64,000 nt of DNA, from the NCBI GenBank assembly GCA_938084585.1, contig CALKFF010000003.1, positions 1 through 64,000 of the forward strand. The letters are read 5' to 3'. Below the pieces are notes generated by a model, which worked only from the letters and a program-made list of their open reading frames with translations, had not been told where the DNA came from and ran no database searches. Position 1 is the stretch's first letter; every line of letters starts with the position of its first letter. This DNA is from an uncultured Flavobacteriales bacterium (lineage in GTDB: Bacteria > Bacteroidota > Bacteroidia > Flavobacteriales_D > Sanyastnellaceae). Shown here one piece after another: positions 19,161 to 29,429 of this stretch. The position numbers and the translations under genes were made by a program.

Positions 19161-21527
19161 ATGACAACACGAATCATCATTCCAAAGGCTGTGGCTTGCG
19201 CCATGGCCTTTGTTGCTTTTTGGGGTTGTTCCCCCCAGACCACAACGTCCGAAGCGAATTGGGGTCCCACCATGCCGATCCGTGCAGGGGCCTCGGAAAC
19301 CGTCCTCCTGCTCCAGGATTGGCTCATGCCAGGGCAAGACGTGGGCGCCGTGGTGTACCACCCTGAGCCAGGTGCCAACCTTGACCTCGAGGTGAACGAC
19401 GGAGGCGCGGCCTTGCCTTCTCCTCCGTCAAGCGGCTTGGGACACGTCGCCATCCAGGCCGGAGAAACTTCCCTTGACGTGCCGGTCCTGGGCAAGGGCG
19501 AACGCGCCATGCAGGCGGTGTTCGTGCCCGCGGAAGACCAACTTCCCCAGCACGTGCAATTCGTGGGCGACGCCACAGGATGGACGCCCCAAGACGCCAG
19601 GTTTCAGGAAGACGGGCGCTGGACTTTCGACTTGGTGCTCTTGCCCGGAAGCCACCCTTACCAGTGGGTGGTCGATGGCGAGTGGCAACTTGATGCCCAC
19701 AACCCCATCACCATGTCCAACGGCATGGGCGGGCAAAATTCGGCGTTGGTGGTCGACACCCCTGTGGCGCCGGGACTGAGTGCAAAAGGCTTGGGCTCCA
19801 AGGTGTTCTTGTCGACGGATGGGGCGGCCACTTTGCTCGTGATGATGGACAACGACGTTGTGCATTTCGGGAACCACGACGATGCTGTGATGCTCCCCTT
19901 GTCTCTTGAAGGAGACGCGGTGGGACGGCGGCACCTCCGGGCGTGGGCAGCCCACGACGGGGGCATTTCCCAAGACCTCCTCCTTCCGATCGAAGGCAAC
20001 GAAGTGGTCACAGAAGTCGGTAAATTGGACAGGTCCGACTGGCACGCCGCCACCATGTATTTCCTGATGGTGGACCGGTTTGTCGACGGCGAGTCAAGCA
20101 ACAACGAACCTGTCGAGGATGCGGCCATCCGGCCTGAGGCCAACCACCAGGGCGGCGACTTGCAAGGCGTTGAGCAACGCTTGCGCTCCGGCTACTTTCA
20201 AAATTTGGGACTGAACACGGTGTGGATCTCGCCCGTGACCCAAAACGCAGAAGGATCCTGGGGACTGTGGCAAGACAGCGCCCGCACCGACGTCACCAGC
20301 AAATTCAGTGGGTACCATGGCTATTGGCCCGTGAGCTGCACCCAGGTGGACCGGCGATTTGGCTCCCAAGGCGCGCTGGAAGCCCTCACGGAAAGCGCCC
20401 ATGAACGGGAGATGAACGTGGTCTTGGACTACGTGGCCAACCACGTCCACGAAGACCACCCGTTGATGGACGCCCATCCCGACTGGACCACCGACCTCTA
20501 CCTCCCGGACGGCACCATGAACACCGAGAAGTGGGACGAGCACAGGCTCACCACGTGGTTCGACACGTTCATGCCCACGCTGGACCTGGAGCGGGACGAG
20601 GTCAGCGAGGTGATGAGCGACAGCGCCGCATGGTGGGCCCACCACAGCGGCATCGATGGATTCCGTCACGACGCGACCAAACACATCCCGGAATCGTTTT
20701 GGAGGAAGCTCACCCACAAACTGAAGATGGCCCAACAGCAAAACGGAAAGCGGATGTTTCAGATTGGCGAGACGTACGGCAGTCCCGACCTCATCGGAAG
20801 CTACCTCTCGTCAGGCATGATCGACGCCCAGTTCGACTTCAACCTCTACGACAAGATGGTGGGGGCGATCGCGTTTGACAACGGCAGCTGGGAAGATTTG
20901 GTCCAAACCAACCGCGAAAGTCTCCAGGCCTACGGCGCACACCACCTCATGGGCAACATCACTGGCAACCAAGACCGGCCGCGTTTCACGTCCCTCGCGG
21001 ACGGCAGCCTCGACCCGCAAGAGGACACCAAATTCCAGGGCTGGACGCAGGACATTCAACACAACGGCGACGAGGGCTACGCCAAAATGCGCTTGCTGAT
21101 GTCGTACCTGATGTCCGTGCCTGGCATCCCTTGTGTGTACTACGGCGACGAAATCGCCGACGTGGGCGGCGACGACCCCGACAACCGCAGGATGATGCGG
21201 TTCGACAGCTTGAACGAGCAAGAACTGCGCACACGGGACTGGACTTCCACTTGGGCCAAGCTTCGCACCAGCCACATGGCCATGTTGTATGGCACCACAA
21301 AATTCACCTTGCTGAGTCCTGAGGTTCTCCTCGTCACCCGAACCTACCTGGACCAACAAGTGCACGTGGCCATGAACAGAAGCGGCGTCTCCCAGCCTCT
21401 GGACCTCAGGTCGCTTGCACCAGAAGATGGCCAAGAAGCCCCTGCCCTCGTGTACCTTGCAGGGCAAGAATCCACCACCACGCTTGAACCTTACGGCGCG
21501 GTCGCATTTGAAATTGACACGCACTGA
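19161..21527 (+). CDS. GH13 alpha-amylase/neopullulanase lipoprotein (SusG-like)
   Basis: Lipobox AFWGCSPQ; VVLDYVANHVHEDHP, GFRHDATKHIPESFW, IGETYG, GNQDRPRFTS; N-terminal glycogen-binding-like segment HVQFVGDATGWTPQDARFQEDGRWTFDLVLLPGSHPYQWVVDGEW. Confidence 0.93.
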   Translation: MTTRIIIPKAVACAMAFVAFWGCSPQTTTSEANWGPTMPIRAGASETVLLLQDWLMPGQDVGAVVYHPEPGANLDLEVNDGGAALPSPPSSGLGHVAIQAGETSLDVPVLGKGERAMQAVFVPAEDQLPQHVQFVGDATGWTPQDARFQEDGRWTFDLVLLPGSHPYQWVVDGEWQLDAHNPITMSNGMGGQNSALVVDTPVAPGLSAKGLGSKVFLSTDGAATLLVMMDNDVVHFGNHDDAVMLPLSLEGDAVGRRHLRAWAAHDGGISQDLLLPIEGNEVVTEVGKLDRSDWHAATMYFLMVDRFVDGESSNNEPVEDAAIRPEANHQGGDLQGVEQRLRSGYFQNLGLNTVWISPVTQNAEGSWGLWQDSARTDVTSKFSGYHGYWPVSCTQVDRRFGSQGALEALTESAHEREMNVVLDYVANHVHEDHPLMDAHPDWTTDLYLPDGTMNTEKWDEHRLTTWFDTFMPTLDLERDEVSEVMSDSAAWWAHHSGIDGFRHDATKHIPESFWRKLTHKLKMAQQQNGKRMFQIGETYGSPDLIGSYLSSGMIDAQFDFNLYDKMVGAIAFDNGSWEDLVQTNRESLQAYGAHHLMGNITGNQDRPRFTSLADGSLDPQEDTKFQGWTQDIQHNGDEGYAKMRLLMSYLMSVPGIPCVYYGDEIADVGGDDPDNRRMMRFDSLNEQELRTRDWTSTWAKLRTSHMAMLYGTTKFTLLSPEVLLVTRTYLDQQVHVAMNRSGVSQPLDLRSLAPEDGQEAPALVYLAGQESTTTLEPYGAVAFEIDTH

Positions 21528-21537
21528 CCCCTTCGCC

Positions 21538-22944
21538 ATGAACCTATTGAAATCCACAGCTCTGACGGCCCTTCTCATGGGTTCAGCTTTTGTGCCCTGC
21601 AAACTTTCAGCCCAAACCACGTGGCAACTCGAAGAAACCACGCTGGTGGAATACGACTTGGCCACAGGCATCAGCATCCCTTGGGAATTGCTCTGGGGAC
21701 CGGACGACATGCTCTGGTGCACCACACGTTACGGCGACGTGTTGCACATCGACCCCGCCACTGGCGCGTACGACACGGTGTTGGAGTTGGACGTGTACGG
21801 CGGCAATGGCGAGCCTGGGCTTTTGGGCATGGCCATGCACCCTGACTGGGAGAACACGCCGGAAGTGTTTTTGGTCTACACGGAAGGCAGCTGGATCGGC
21901 GGCACGTCTGAGCGGTTGAGCAAATTCACCTGGAATGGATCGGAGTTGGTGGACGAGCAAATCTTGCACAGCGTGGAAGCCGGAGGTATCCACAACGGCA
22001 GCCGCCTGTTGGTCCTCCCTGACAACACCTTGCTCATGACCACCGGCGACGTGGGCGACGGCGGCGTCAGCTCCCAAAGCGACAACTCAGACAACGGCAA
22101 AGTCCTTCGATTCAACTTGGACGGCAGCGTTCCGGCCAACAACCCCACCCCTGGCAGCCACGTGTGGAGCAAGGGGCACCGGAACGCCCAGGGCCTCTGC
22201 CTTGGCCCCAACGGTCTGGTCTACAGCTCTGAGCACGGCCAAAGCAATTGGGACGAATTCAACATCATTGAACCTGGTCGCAACTACGGCTGGCCCAACG
22301 TCGAGGGGGAATGCAACACCAACGCAGAACAGGCGTTCTGCGAAGCGAACGACGTCATGGAACCCCTCATGACCTGGTCGCCATGCGCTGCCGTCAACGG
22401 CATCGAGTACTACGACCACGTGGGCATTCCCGAATGGCAAGGCTCCGTGTTGATGGCTGTGTTGGGGGGATTTGCCCTGAACGACAAGCGTTTGAGCGTG
22501 CTCCACATGAGTGAAGACGGCTTGACCATCGAAAGCGAAGACCAGTTCTTTTCCGAGTTCAACCAACGCGTTCGCGACGTTGCGGTCAACCCCTACACCG
22601 GCGCGGTCTACCTCGCCTTCAATGGACCGAGTTACCCGGGATCTGGCTTGAACGTGATCAAGGAATTCCGTCCACAGTCTGCCGATCAGGTGGAGGACTG
22701 GAGCGACGACCGAGGCTTGGACATGTTCCCCAACCCCACGTCCTCCAGCGTGCGCCTGAACGTGGGTGCCGCGTGGAACCGTGCTGAGGCCAGTGTGTAC
22801 GACATGCAAGGCCAAGAAGTGTGGCGCGGGGTGCTGACGCCAGGCTTGACATTGGACGTCACGTCTTGGAACCCCGGGACGTACTTCTTGGCGACCACCG
22901 ACGACCAAGGGCACACGCTCTCACGGACGTTGGTCGTGAAATGA
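21538..22944 (+). CDS. PQQ-dependent sugar dehydrogenase (GSDH family) with T9SS type-A sorting domain
   Basis: IPWELLWGPDDMLWCTTRYGDVLHID; GGIHNGSRLLVLPDNTLLMTTGDVG; GHRNAQGLCLGPNGLVYSSEHG; GRNYGWPNVEGEC; C-term MFPNPTSSSVRL...NPGTYFLATTDDQGHTLSRTLVVK. Confidence 0.9.
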   Translation: MNLLKSTALTALLMGSAFVPCKLSAQTTWQLEETTLVEYDLATGISIPWELLWGPDDMLWCTTRYGDVLHIDPATGAYDTVLELDVYGGNGEPGLLGMAMHPDWENTPEVFLVYTEGSWIGGTSERLSKFTWNGSELVDEQILHSVEAGGIHNGSRLLVLPDNTLLMTTGDVGDGGVSSQSDNSDNGKVLRFNLDGSVPANNPTPGSHVWSKGHRNAQGLCLGPNGLVYSSEHGQSNWDEFNIIEPGRNYGWPNVEGECNTNAEQAFCEANDVMEPLMTWSPCAAVNGIEYYDHVGIPEWQGSVLMAVLGGFALNDKRLSVLHMSEDGLTIESEDQFFSEFNQRVRDVAVNPYTGAVYLAFNGPSYPGSGLNVIKEFRPQSADQVEDWSDDRGLDMFPNPTSSSVRLNVGAAWNRAEASVYDMQGQEVWRGVLTPGLTLDVTSWNPGTYFLATTDDQGHTLSRTLVVK

Positions 22945-24986
22945 CCGCTTCCAAGTTCGTGCGCGGCAAAAGCGCCTTGGCCTTGGTGGTCTGGGCCATG
23001 TCCTCGGTGTGCACTTTGGCTGCACCGCAGGAAGCACCAGAACCAGACACGTTGTGGCAGCGCTGGGTCATGCTGGATTCCGCCGCGGTGTCTGCCTACA
23101 CTCCCCTGCTGCCTTCAGAGCAAATCACCCTCAGCTTGTGGACGGCGGACAGCGCACTCACGACAGGGTTTGGAAGCCCCGATGTGGCCAACGCGCTGAA
23201 CGCGATTCCAGGGGTGTTGATGGAGACCCGCGGTCTCGGGGGAAGCCGGAGACTCAGCATTCGAGGGTCTTCGCTTCGGAGCCCGTTCGCGGTTCGAAAC
23301 ACCATGCTCTTCGTGCATGGCTTCTGCCTGACCGAGGCGGACGGCACCAGCCCAGTGGAGTGGCTTGAGCCAAGCTGGTCGTCCCCGCTTCGCGTGGTCT
23401 CAGGGCCGGCTGCCACCTCATTTGGAGGTGCGTACGGCGGCGCCATCCTCGTTGAACCAGGTGTTACGTCTGGATTCTCGCAGGTGCGGACGTCCTTCGG
23501 CACCACTGGACGTCCAGGCGGCCTGCAATCCCACACCAGCGCCCAAGTCGCTGGGGACGTCTGGGAAGCGCGTTTGGCCCATGCCCAAAACACAGGATTC
23601 CGCACCTGGGAAAGCAACGAACGTTGGCAGGCTGAACTGTCTCGTCGTTGGCAAGGTGACAATGCCTCTCACCACACCTGGCTTGCGGTCCTCAACGCGT
23701 CTTGGGACCTTCCGGGATCGGTGGACAGTCTCACGGCAGCTGAAACACCTGAGTTTGCTCCCGGCGACAACTTCAACGCCCACGTTCAACGGCGGCGTGC
23801 ATTGTGGGGCCATCATGTTAGAGCCCACGATGTCCCTGCACTTGGGACGCGCAGCACCGTCGACGTGTGGGCCTTGTTGCGGCTGACCGACAAAATCAAC
23901 CCATTTGGCACGTCGCCGTTTTTCAACGGATACAAGGAAGAATCAGGTTCGGGTGCCAGCCTGCGCATCCGCCAACGGTGGGCGGCTGTCAAGCGTCCCT
24001 CGTGGAACCTTCAAGCCGAATGGAGCGCCATGGCGACCCTTGACCGAGGCCGTTTTGGACTTTGGGACGACCCGCAATGGGCCGATTTGAGTCCGCAGAG
24101 GTACGACTTGACTGTGGAAGGTTGGCAGGCGCAATGGACCCCGGCCGTGGCCATGAGTCACCACAACGGGTGGCGCATGGAAGCCAGCGTCGCGGCATCT
24201 GCAAGGGCCAGAACGGCAGAAGGCACGGCTTCTGACGCCGCGTACAGCGCCCCATTCAATGCGGCAGAATGGTTGCCCAGGGTAGGAATCTCGAAAACAT
24301 TGGGCCCCAAGCTTTCGTTGTTCACCCAAGCGTGCACGGGTTACAGCGACCCCACCAATTTTGAGACCCTGCCGTTTGAAGACGGGGCAAACGCATCGGC
24401 CACGCTCATGTCCGAACGGGCGCGCTCCATCGAATTGGGTCTGCGTCGTCCGGGCTTGGAGTGTGTGCTGTACCACCAGAATGTACAGGACCCCATCGTG
24501 GAACAAGTGGACAGCCTCGGGATCTCGACTTTTGTCAACGCCGATGCGCCGCTGCAGATGCAGGGCATCGAGACACGGGCCCAATGGCAAGGGGCCCATC
24601 ATGCCCTGTCCGTGGCCGCCACGTGGCAGCGTCACCTTCTGAACGACAATGGCCTGCCAGGATCTCCCCCATGGATGGCCAACCTTCAGTGGAGGTGGCA
24701 GCCTCGATGGGCCCGAACGTGGACGGCGCACACCTTGATCCGGGGCCTGGGAGAAACCCCGCTGAACAACAGCAACACCGTGAGTCACCCGGCGTACTTG
24801 ACCGCGAACCTAGAATTCAGCTGCAGCTTTCCAGGTCATGGCCTGTTGCTGACAATGGGATGCCGAAACCTCACCGACACGGCCTACTCCGGTTGGCATC
24901 AGGTGAATGCCTTCGGCGGCCGCTTTTACAACCCCGCACCACCAAGAACCTTCACCTTGGGCCTGACCTGGCGTCACCGCGGCTGA
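22941..24986 (+). CDS. TonB-dependent receptor (vitamin/siderophore-type, not SusC)
   Basis: Plug-like NAIPGVLMETRGLGGSRRLSIRGSSLRSPFAVRNTMLFVHGF..., beta-barrel ending NAFGGRFYNPAPPRTFTLGLTWRHRG; ATGA overlap with the PQQ dehydrogenase gene. Confidence 0.88.
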   Translation: MTASKFVRGKSALALVVWAMSSVCTLAAPQEAPEPDTLWQRWVMLDSAAVSAYTPLLPSEQITLSLWTADSALTTGFGSPDVANALNAIPGVLMETRGLGGSRRLSIRGSSLRSPFAVRNTMLFVHGFCLTEADGTSPVEWLEPSWSSPLRVVSGPAATSFGGAYGGAILVEPGVTSGFSQVRTSFGTTGRPGGLQSHTSAQVAGDVWEARLAHAQNTGFRTWESNERWQAELSRRWQGDNASHHTWLAVLNASWDLPGSVDSLTAAETPEFAPGDNFNAHVQRRRALWGHHVRAHDVPALGTRSTVDVWALLRLTDKINPFGTSPFFNGYKEESGSGASLRIRQRWAAVKRPSWNLQAEWSAMATLDRGRFGLWDDPQWADLSPQRYDLTVEGWQAQWTPAVAMSHHNGWRMEASVAASARARTAEGTASDAAYSAPFNAAEWLPRVGISKTLGPKLSLFTQACTGYSDPTNFETLPFEDGANASATLMSERARSIELGLRRPGLECVLYHQNVQDPIVEQVDSLGISTFVNADAPLQMQGIETRAQWQGAHHALSVAATWQRHLLNDNGLPGSPPWMANLQWRWQPRWARTWTAHTLIRGLGETPLNNSNTVSHPAYLTANLEFSCSFPGHGLLLTMGCRNLTDTAYSGWHQVNAFGGRFYNPAPPRTFTLGLTWRHRG

Positions 24987-24997
24987 TTCGACACCCG

Positions 24998-26953
24998 TCA
25001 GAGGTCGATCACCACTTCCACGCGTCGGTTTGCCGACCGCCCCTCCTCTGTGGTGTTGTCTGCCACGGGCATGGAGTCGCCGAGGCCCAAGACGTCCACC
25101 CTGAATGCGTCAATCCCTTTCGCTTCCAGAAACACCCGCACGGCCTCTGCCCGTTCCAAGCTCAGCGCTTGGTTGCTTGACGAGCTTCCCACATTGTCGG
25201 TGTGCCCTTCCACCCGCACCCGGACCTCTGGATGCGCCAGCATCCACGAAGCCAAGCGCTCACAACCGCCTTGGTACGAGGACCGCAACAACGACTTGCC
25301 TGTCTCAAATTGGATGGCCTCCAAGGTGAACATGACCCCGTCCGCAATGGGGGCCAATCGAATCTCAACATCGCCACTGGAAGCACTGGCACCAGCCATG
25401 CCTTGGCTGTACGACTCCACCTTGAACACAAAACCTTGGGCCGAGACTTCAAAGGTGTAATCCCCCTCTTCAGGCAAAGGAATGGCGAAGCCCTGGCCCG
25501 CCGTCGATTCCACACGCGCGACGCGCGACCCCGTCTGGGCATTCACCAGCACCACCTCCGCCGTCAGAGGCTGGCCAGAGACGTCGTCCACGACCTTGCC
25601 AGACAACACGCTGACCTCAATGGGCTTCACCTCGTCGTGCAAAGGGATTTGCCACAGGTCCAAGTGGTCTGAGCCTCGGGTCGTGGCGAAATAAGCCAAT
25701 TGTCCGTCTGGACTGACCATCAAACTGTTGTCCCTGCCGTGGCTGTTGATGCCTGGTCCGAGGTTCTTGGGCTCACCCCAGGATCCGTCCGCTTGAAGGC
25801 GCGACACAAACACGTCGAGTTGTCCAAACCCTGGATGGCCGTCGCTGCTGAAATAAAGGGTTTGACCATCGGGATGCAAAAACGGGCTTTCCTCGGTGTA
25901 AGGTGTGTTCACCAAGCCGGGGAGCGGCTCCGGCTGCGACCACCCTCCTGAGGCCATGCGACGACACATCACCAAATCGGAAGGCTTGTTCCTCCCCCGG
26001 GAAGATTGGGCGAAGACCAGGGTTTGTCCATCCGCACTCACGGAAGGTTGGCTTTCCCACCCCGCGCTGTTGGGGGCGCCCAAATTTCTGCCCACACCCC
26101 ATTCTCCCTTGGAGGGATTCCATGTCGTCTCGAACAAATCGCACGACCCCTTCCCCCTGCGGCGTCCGTAGCCGTCTCGTGGGCTTGCACACGCGGTGAA
26201 AATCATGGTCATTCCGTCGCCTGTCCACGTCGGGGCGCCCTCGTTTTGTCGGGTGTTCACCCCGCGAAGGAGGACCGGTGGAGACCAGTCTCCTGACTCG
26301 TTCATGGACGACTGGAAAAAATCCTCCCCGCCTACAGCTTGCTGCAATCCTCGGCCCGCCCTGGTCAGGATCATGTGTCGCCCATCCAAACTCAACGCCC
26401 CGTAGTACTCGTCCGCGACGGTGTTGATGGCACCTGGCATCGGGACCGACTGCAAGGCCTCGTGGTCTGAGGCCTGCGGCGCAGTGGAGAATTCCAACCC
26501 TGCACGGACCCAAGCTTCGGTCCGGGCCATGTCTGCAGACAAAAGTTCCGCTCCGAGTTTGTCAAATTCCTGAAGCACCTCCAAGCCCGACGCATAGGCC
26601 CCGCGTTCCCATTCAAATTGGGCCAAGTGAATCCACCCCGCGGGAAAGCGGTCCGGACCGAGGTCGAGGGCCCGCTTCATGGTCTCCCCGAAGGCCGGAG
26701 ATCCCTGGTCGCGCAAGATTTGGGCCTTCAAAAACCACGCATCGACAAAGCCTGGGGTCTTCTCAATGGCCCGGTTCACCCGTTCCAATGCCAAGTCCGG
26801 TGCTTGAAAACGGTACGCCTCCAAGGCGGCATCGTAGGCTTTGCGCGCGGACCTGCCGGGATCTTGCGGGGGCAACAAATGCACCGATTGTGCTTGCCCC
26901 TTTGAGGAGGGAAGCCACATGCACGCCAACAAAGCCAAACTCAGCCATTTCAT
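24998..26953 (-). CDS. PorE-like protein: TPR + PD40/WD40 propeller + carboxypeptidase-regulatory domain + OmpA C-terminal domain
   Basis: TPR-like ALERVNRAIEKTPGFVDAWFLKAQIL; PD40 repeats (SADGQTLVFAQS, HPDGQTLYFSSDGHPGFGQLDVF, SPDGQLAYFATTRGSDHLDLW); VLSGKVVDDVSGQPLTAEVVLVN; OmpA VRVEGHTDNVGSSSSNQALSLERAEAVRVFL...RSANRRVEVVI. Confidence 0.85.
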   Translation of the reverse strand: MKWLSLALLACMWLPSSKGQAQSVHLLPPQDPGRSARKAYDAALEAYRFQAPDLALERVNRAIEKTPGFVDAWFLKAQILRDQGSPAFGETMKRALDLGPDRFPAGWIHLAQFEWERGAYASGLEVLQEFDKLGAELLSADMARTEAWVRAGLEFSTAPQASDHEALQSVPMPGAINTVADEYYGALSLDGRHMILTRAGRGLQQAVGGEDFFQSSMNESGDWSPPVLLRGVNTRQNEGAPTWTGDGMTMIFTACASPRDGYGRRRGKGSCDLFETTWNPSKGEWGVGRNLGAPNSAGWESQPSVSADGQTLVFAQSSRGRNKPSDLVMCRRMASGGWSQPEPLPGLVNTPYTEESPFLHPDGQTLYFSSDGHPGFGQLDVFVSRLQADGSWGEPKNLGPGINSHGRDNSLMVSPDGQLAYFATTRGSDHLDLWQIPLHDEVKPIEVSVLSGKVVDDVSGQPLTAEVVLVNAQTGSRVARVESTAGQGFAIPLPEEGDYTFEVSAQGFVFKVESYSQGMAGASASSGDVEIRLAPIADGVMFTLEAIQFETGKSLLRSSYQGGCERLASWMLAHPEVRVRVEGHTDNVGSSSSNQALSLERAEAVRVFLEAKGIDAFRVDVLGLGDSMPVADNTTEEGRSANRRVEVVIDL

Positions 26954-27013
26954 GAGGTTAAATTCAGGCAAAAGGCCCGACATCTGACGTGGCTTTGTCA
27001 GAACTTCACAGGC

Positions 27014-27511
27014 GTGAACATCGCGTTGCTCTCAGACACCCATGGCCACATGGACGACCGCATTCTTCAACACGTGGAAGGATGCGATGAAGTCTGGCAT
27101 GCGGGGGACATCGGGACGCTCGAAGTCACCGATGCCTTGAAAGAGGTGGCGCCCGTGCGTGCGGTGTTTGGCAACATCGATGGCCAAGCCATTCGCTCTG
27201 AATGGCCTGAACACGCCAGGTTCACCGCCGGCGGGGCCCAGGTTTGGATGACGCACATTGGTGGGCGTCCCCCGAAGTACGCCAAAGGCATCCTTCCGCA
27301 ACTCACCCTTGAACGGCCCGACTTGTTCGTGTGCGGCCACAGCCACATTTTGTTGGTCAAGCCGGTGCCAAGCTGGGGCGGATTGCACTTGAATCCAGGT
27401 GCGGCGGGCGTTTCAGGGTTTCACAAGGTCCGGACCATGTTGAAGTTCACCTTGAACCAAGGCCAAATCGGCGACCTGCGCGTCGTGGAGTGGGAACGCA
27501 AGCGCGGATGA
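27014..27511 (+). CDS. YfcE/MJ0936-family metallophosphoesterase
   Basis: MNIALLSDTHGHMDDRI...VWHAGDIG...VFGNIDG...MTHIGGRPPKY...FVCGHSHILLVK...LNPGAAG; GTG start. Confidence 0.93.
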   Translation: MNIALLSDTHGHMDDRILQHVEGCDEVWHAGDIGTLEVTDALKEVAPVRAVFGNIDGQAIRSEWPEHARFTAGGAQVWMTHIGGRPPKYAKGILPQLTLERPDLFVCGHSHILLVKPVPSWGGLHLNPGAAGVSGFHKVRTMLKFTLNQGQIGDLRVVEWERKRG

Positions 27512-27561
27512 ACAGGGAAGAATAGTGCCTTCAACCCAGACCAAGTAGAGGTCATCCTGTG

Positions 27562-27595
27562 TATCTTTGAGGGCAACCGGTGCCAACCTGGCACC
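27562..27595 (+). promoter_or_regulatory. rho promoter candidate (TATCTTTG) followed by 5'-UTR hairpin GGTGCC-aacct-GGCACC
   Basis: Exact TAnnTTTG at 27562-27569; perfect 6-bp stem at 27579-27595, in the 126-nt gap before rho. Confidence 0.55.
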
Positions 27596-27637
27596 ATCGA
27601 AGCCTAGCGCTTCTCCCCCTATTGAATCACGTAAGAG

Positions 27638-29425
27638 ATGTTTGACATCATCGAATTGAACGGCAAGAAAGTTGCCGAACTGCGACAAATCGCAGGCAAG
27701 CTCGGAATCACCCGGCTCGACAAACTGAAAAAACAGGACTTGGTGTACAGCATTTTGGACGCACAAGCGGCCCAACCTGCAGACAAGTCCGACAAGAAAT
27801 CCGCCCCCAAAGGCCGCGCGAAATCCGCCAAGCCGAACGACGACGGCGCTGAATCCCCCAAGGAGGACCAGACCACACGCTCGCGTTCTCATAAGCCCCG
27901 CGGAGAACAGGGCAAAGACGAAGACAAGAAGGAGGCACGCACGCCTGAATCCGGGTCCAACGACAACAAGGAAAACAAGGACAAAGACGGAGGCAAGCGA
28001 GAAGATGGCCGTCGTCAAGGCGAAAGCATGCGCGAGCGCCGCGACCGCCGACGGAAGGAATCCCAAGAGGGTGGCCAGTCCAACGACAACAAGGACAACA
28101 AGGAAGGCCAGGGCCGCAACGACCGTGGAGACCGCAACGACCGCGGCGGACGCGACCGCAACCGCAACGACCGCGACCGCAACCGGAACGACCGGGGAGA
28201 TCGGAACGACCGAGGAGATCGGAACGACCGCAACGACCGCGACCGCAATCGGAACAACCGGAACCGCCGCGACCCCTTCATCTCCGAGCCTGAAGAGCAC
28301 GGCTTCGATTTCGACGGCATCGTCCAAACCGAGGGTGTGGTGGAAGTCCAGCCCGAGGGACATGCGTTCTTGCGGTCCGCCGACTACAACTACTTGAATT
28401 CTCCGGACGACGTGTACGTCTCTGGAAAGCAGCTCAAGCAATTTGGCCTCCAAACGGGCGACACGGTGGTGGCCGACATCCGCCCGCCACGCATCGGCGA
28501 GAAGTACTACCCCTTGATTGGCGTGAAGAGCGTCAACGGCCGCAGCCCTGAGTGGATTCGCAACCGCGTGCCATTCAAATTCTTGACGCCGTTGTTCCCA
28601 CAGGAGCGCTTCAAACTCAGCACTTCTCGCGGCACGGTGAGCACGCGCTTGATGGACCTCTTTGCCCCCATCGGAAAAGGGCAACGCGGCATGATTGTGT
28701 CGCAGCCCAAAACAGGAAAAACCACCTTGTTGAAGGACGTGGCCAACGCCATCAGCCTGAACCACCCCGAGGTGTACCTCATCATCTTGTTGATCGACGA
28801 GCGTCCGGAAGAAGTGACCGACATGAAGCGCAGCGTGAACGCAGAGGTCATTGCCTCTACGTTTGACGAGCCGGCGGACCGCCACGTGCGCATTGCGAAT
28901 TTGGTCTTGGAGAAGGCCAAGCGCATGGTGGAATGCGGCCACGACGTCTGCATCCTGCTTGACTCGATCACACGCTTGGCAAGGGCCTACAACACGGTGT
29001 CCCCGTCTTCAGGAAAGATCCTGTCCGGCGGTGTGGAAGCGAATGCCCTCCAAAAGCCCAAGCGCTTCTTCGGGGCGGCCCGCAACATCGAAAATGGCGG
29101 ATCGCTGTCCATCATCGCCACCGCCCTCACCGAGACTGGATCCAAGATGGACGAGGTGATTTTCGAGGAATTCAAGGGCACGGGCAACATGGAACTCCAG
29201 CTCGACCGCCGCATTTCCAACCGCCGCATCTACCCTGCCATCGACATCTTGGCCTCGGGCACGCGACGTGAAGACTTGCTCATGGACAAGAGCGACTTGC
29301 AACGCATCTGGATCCTGCGCAAGCACTTGGCCGACATGAACAGCGTCGAAGCCATGGAATTCGTGAAGGACCGCGTGGAAGGCTCTCGCAACAACGAGGA
29401 CTTCTTGGCGAGCATGAACGGCTGA
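27638..29425 (+). CDS. rho: transcription termination factor Rho with long low-complexity N-terminal insert
   Basis: Rho N-terminal [38 protein letters not shown]; core [17 protein letters not shown]-like [70 protein letters not shown]. Confidence 0.98.
   Translation: MFDIIELNGKKVAELRQIAGKLGITRLDKLKKQDLVYSILDAQAAQPADKSDKKSAPKGRAKSAKPNDDGAESPKEDQTTRSRSHKPRGEQGKDEDKKEARTPESGSNDNKENKDKDGGKREDGRRQGESMRERRDRRRKESQEGGQSNDNKDNKEGQGRNDRGDRNDRGGRDRNRNDRDRNRNDRGDRNDRGDRNDRNDRDRNRNNRNRRDPFISEPEEHGFDFDGIVQTEGVVEVQPEGHAFLRSADYNYLNSPDDVYVSGKQLKQFGLQTGDTVVADIRPPRIGEKYYPLIGVKSVNGRSPEWIRNRVPFKFLTPLFPQERFKLSTSRGTVSTRLMDLFAPIGKGQRGMIVSQPKTGKTTLLKDVANAISLNHPEVYLIILLIDERPEEVTDMKRSVNAEVIASTFDEPADRHVRIANLVLEKAKRMVECGHDVCILLDSITRLARAYNTVSPSSGKILSGGVEANALQKPKRFFGAARNIENGGSLSIIATALTETGSKMDEVIFEEFKGTGNMELQLDRRISNRRIYPAIDILASGTRREDLLMDKSDLQRIWILRKHLADMNSVEAMEFVKDRVEGSRNNEDFLASMNG
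28111..28275 (+). repeat. low-complexity (NDRG/DRNR) coding repeat inside rho
   Basis: Encodes [55 protein letters not shown] from reiterated cgaccgc/gaccggaacgac units. Confidence 0.9.
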
Positions 29426-29429
29426 TCTC

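Noticed and set aside
28111-28275. CRISPR-like array from regular repeats
   Set aside because: Repeats are in-frame low-complexity Arg/Asn/Asp codons within rho, with no unique spacers.
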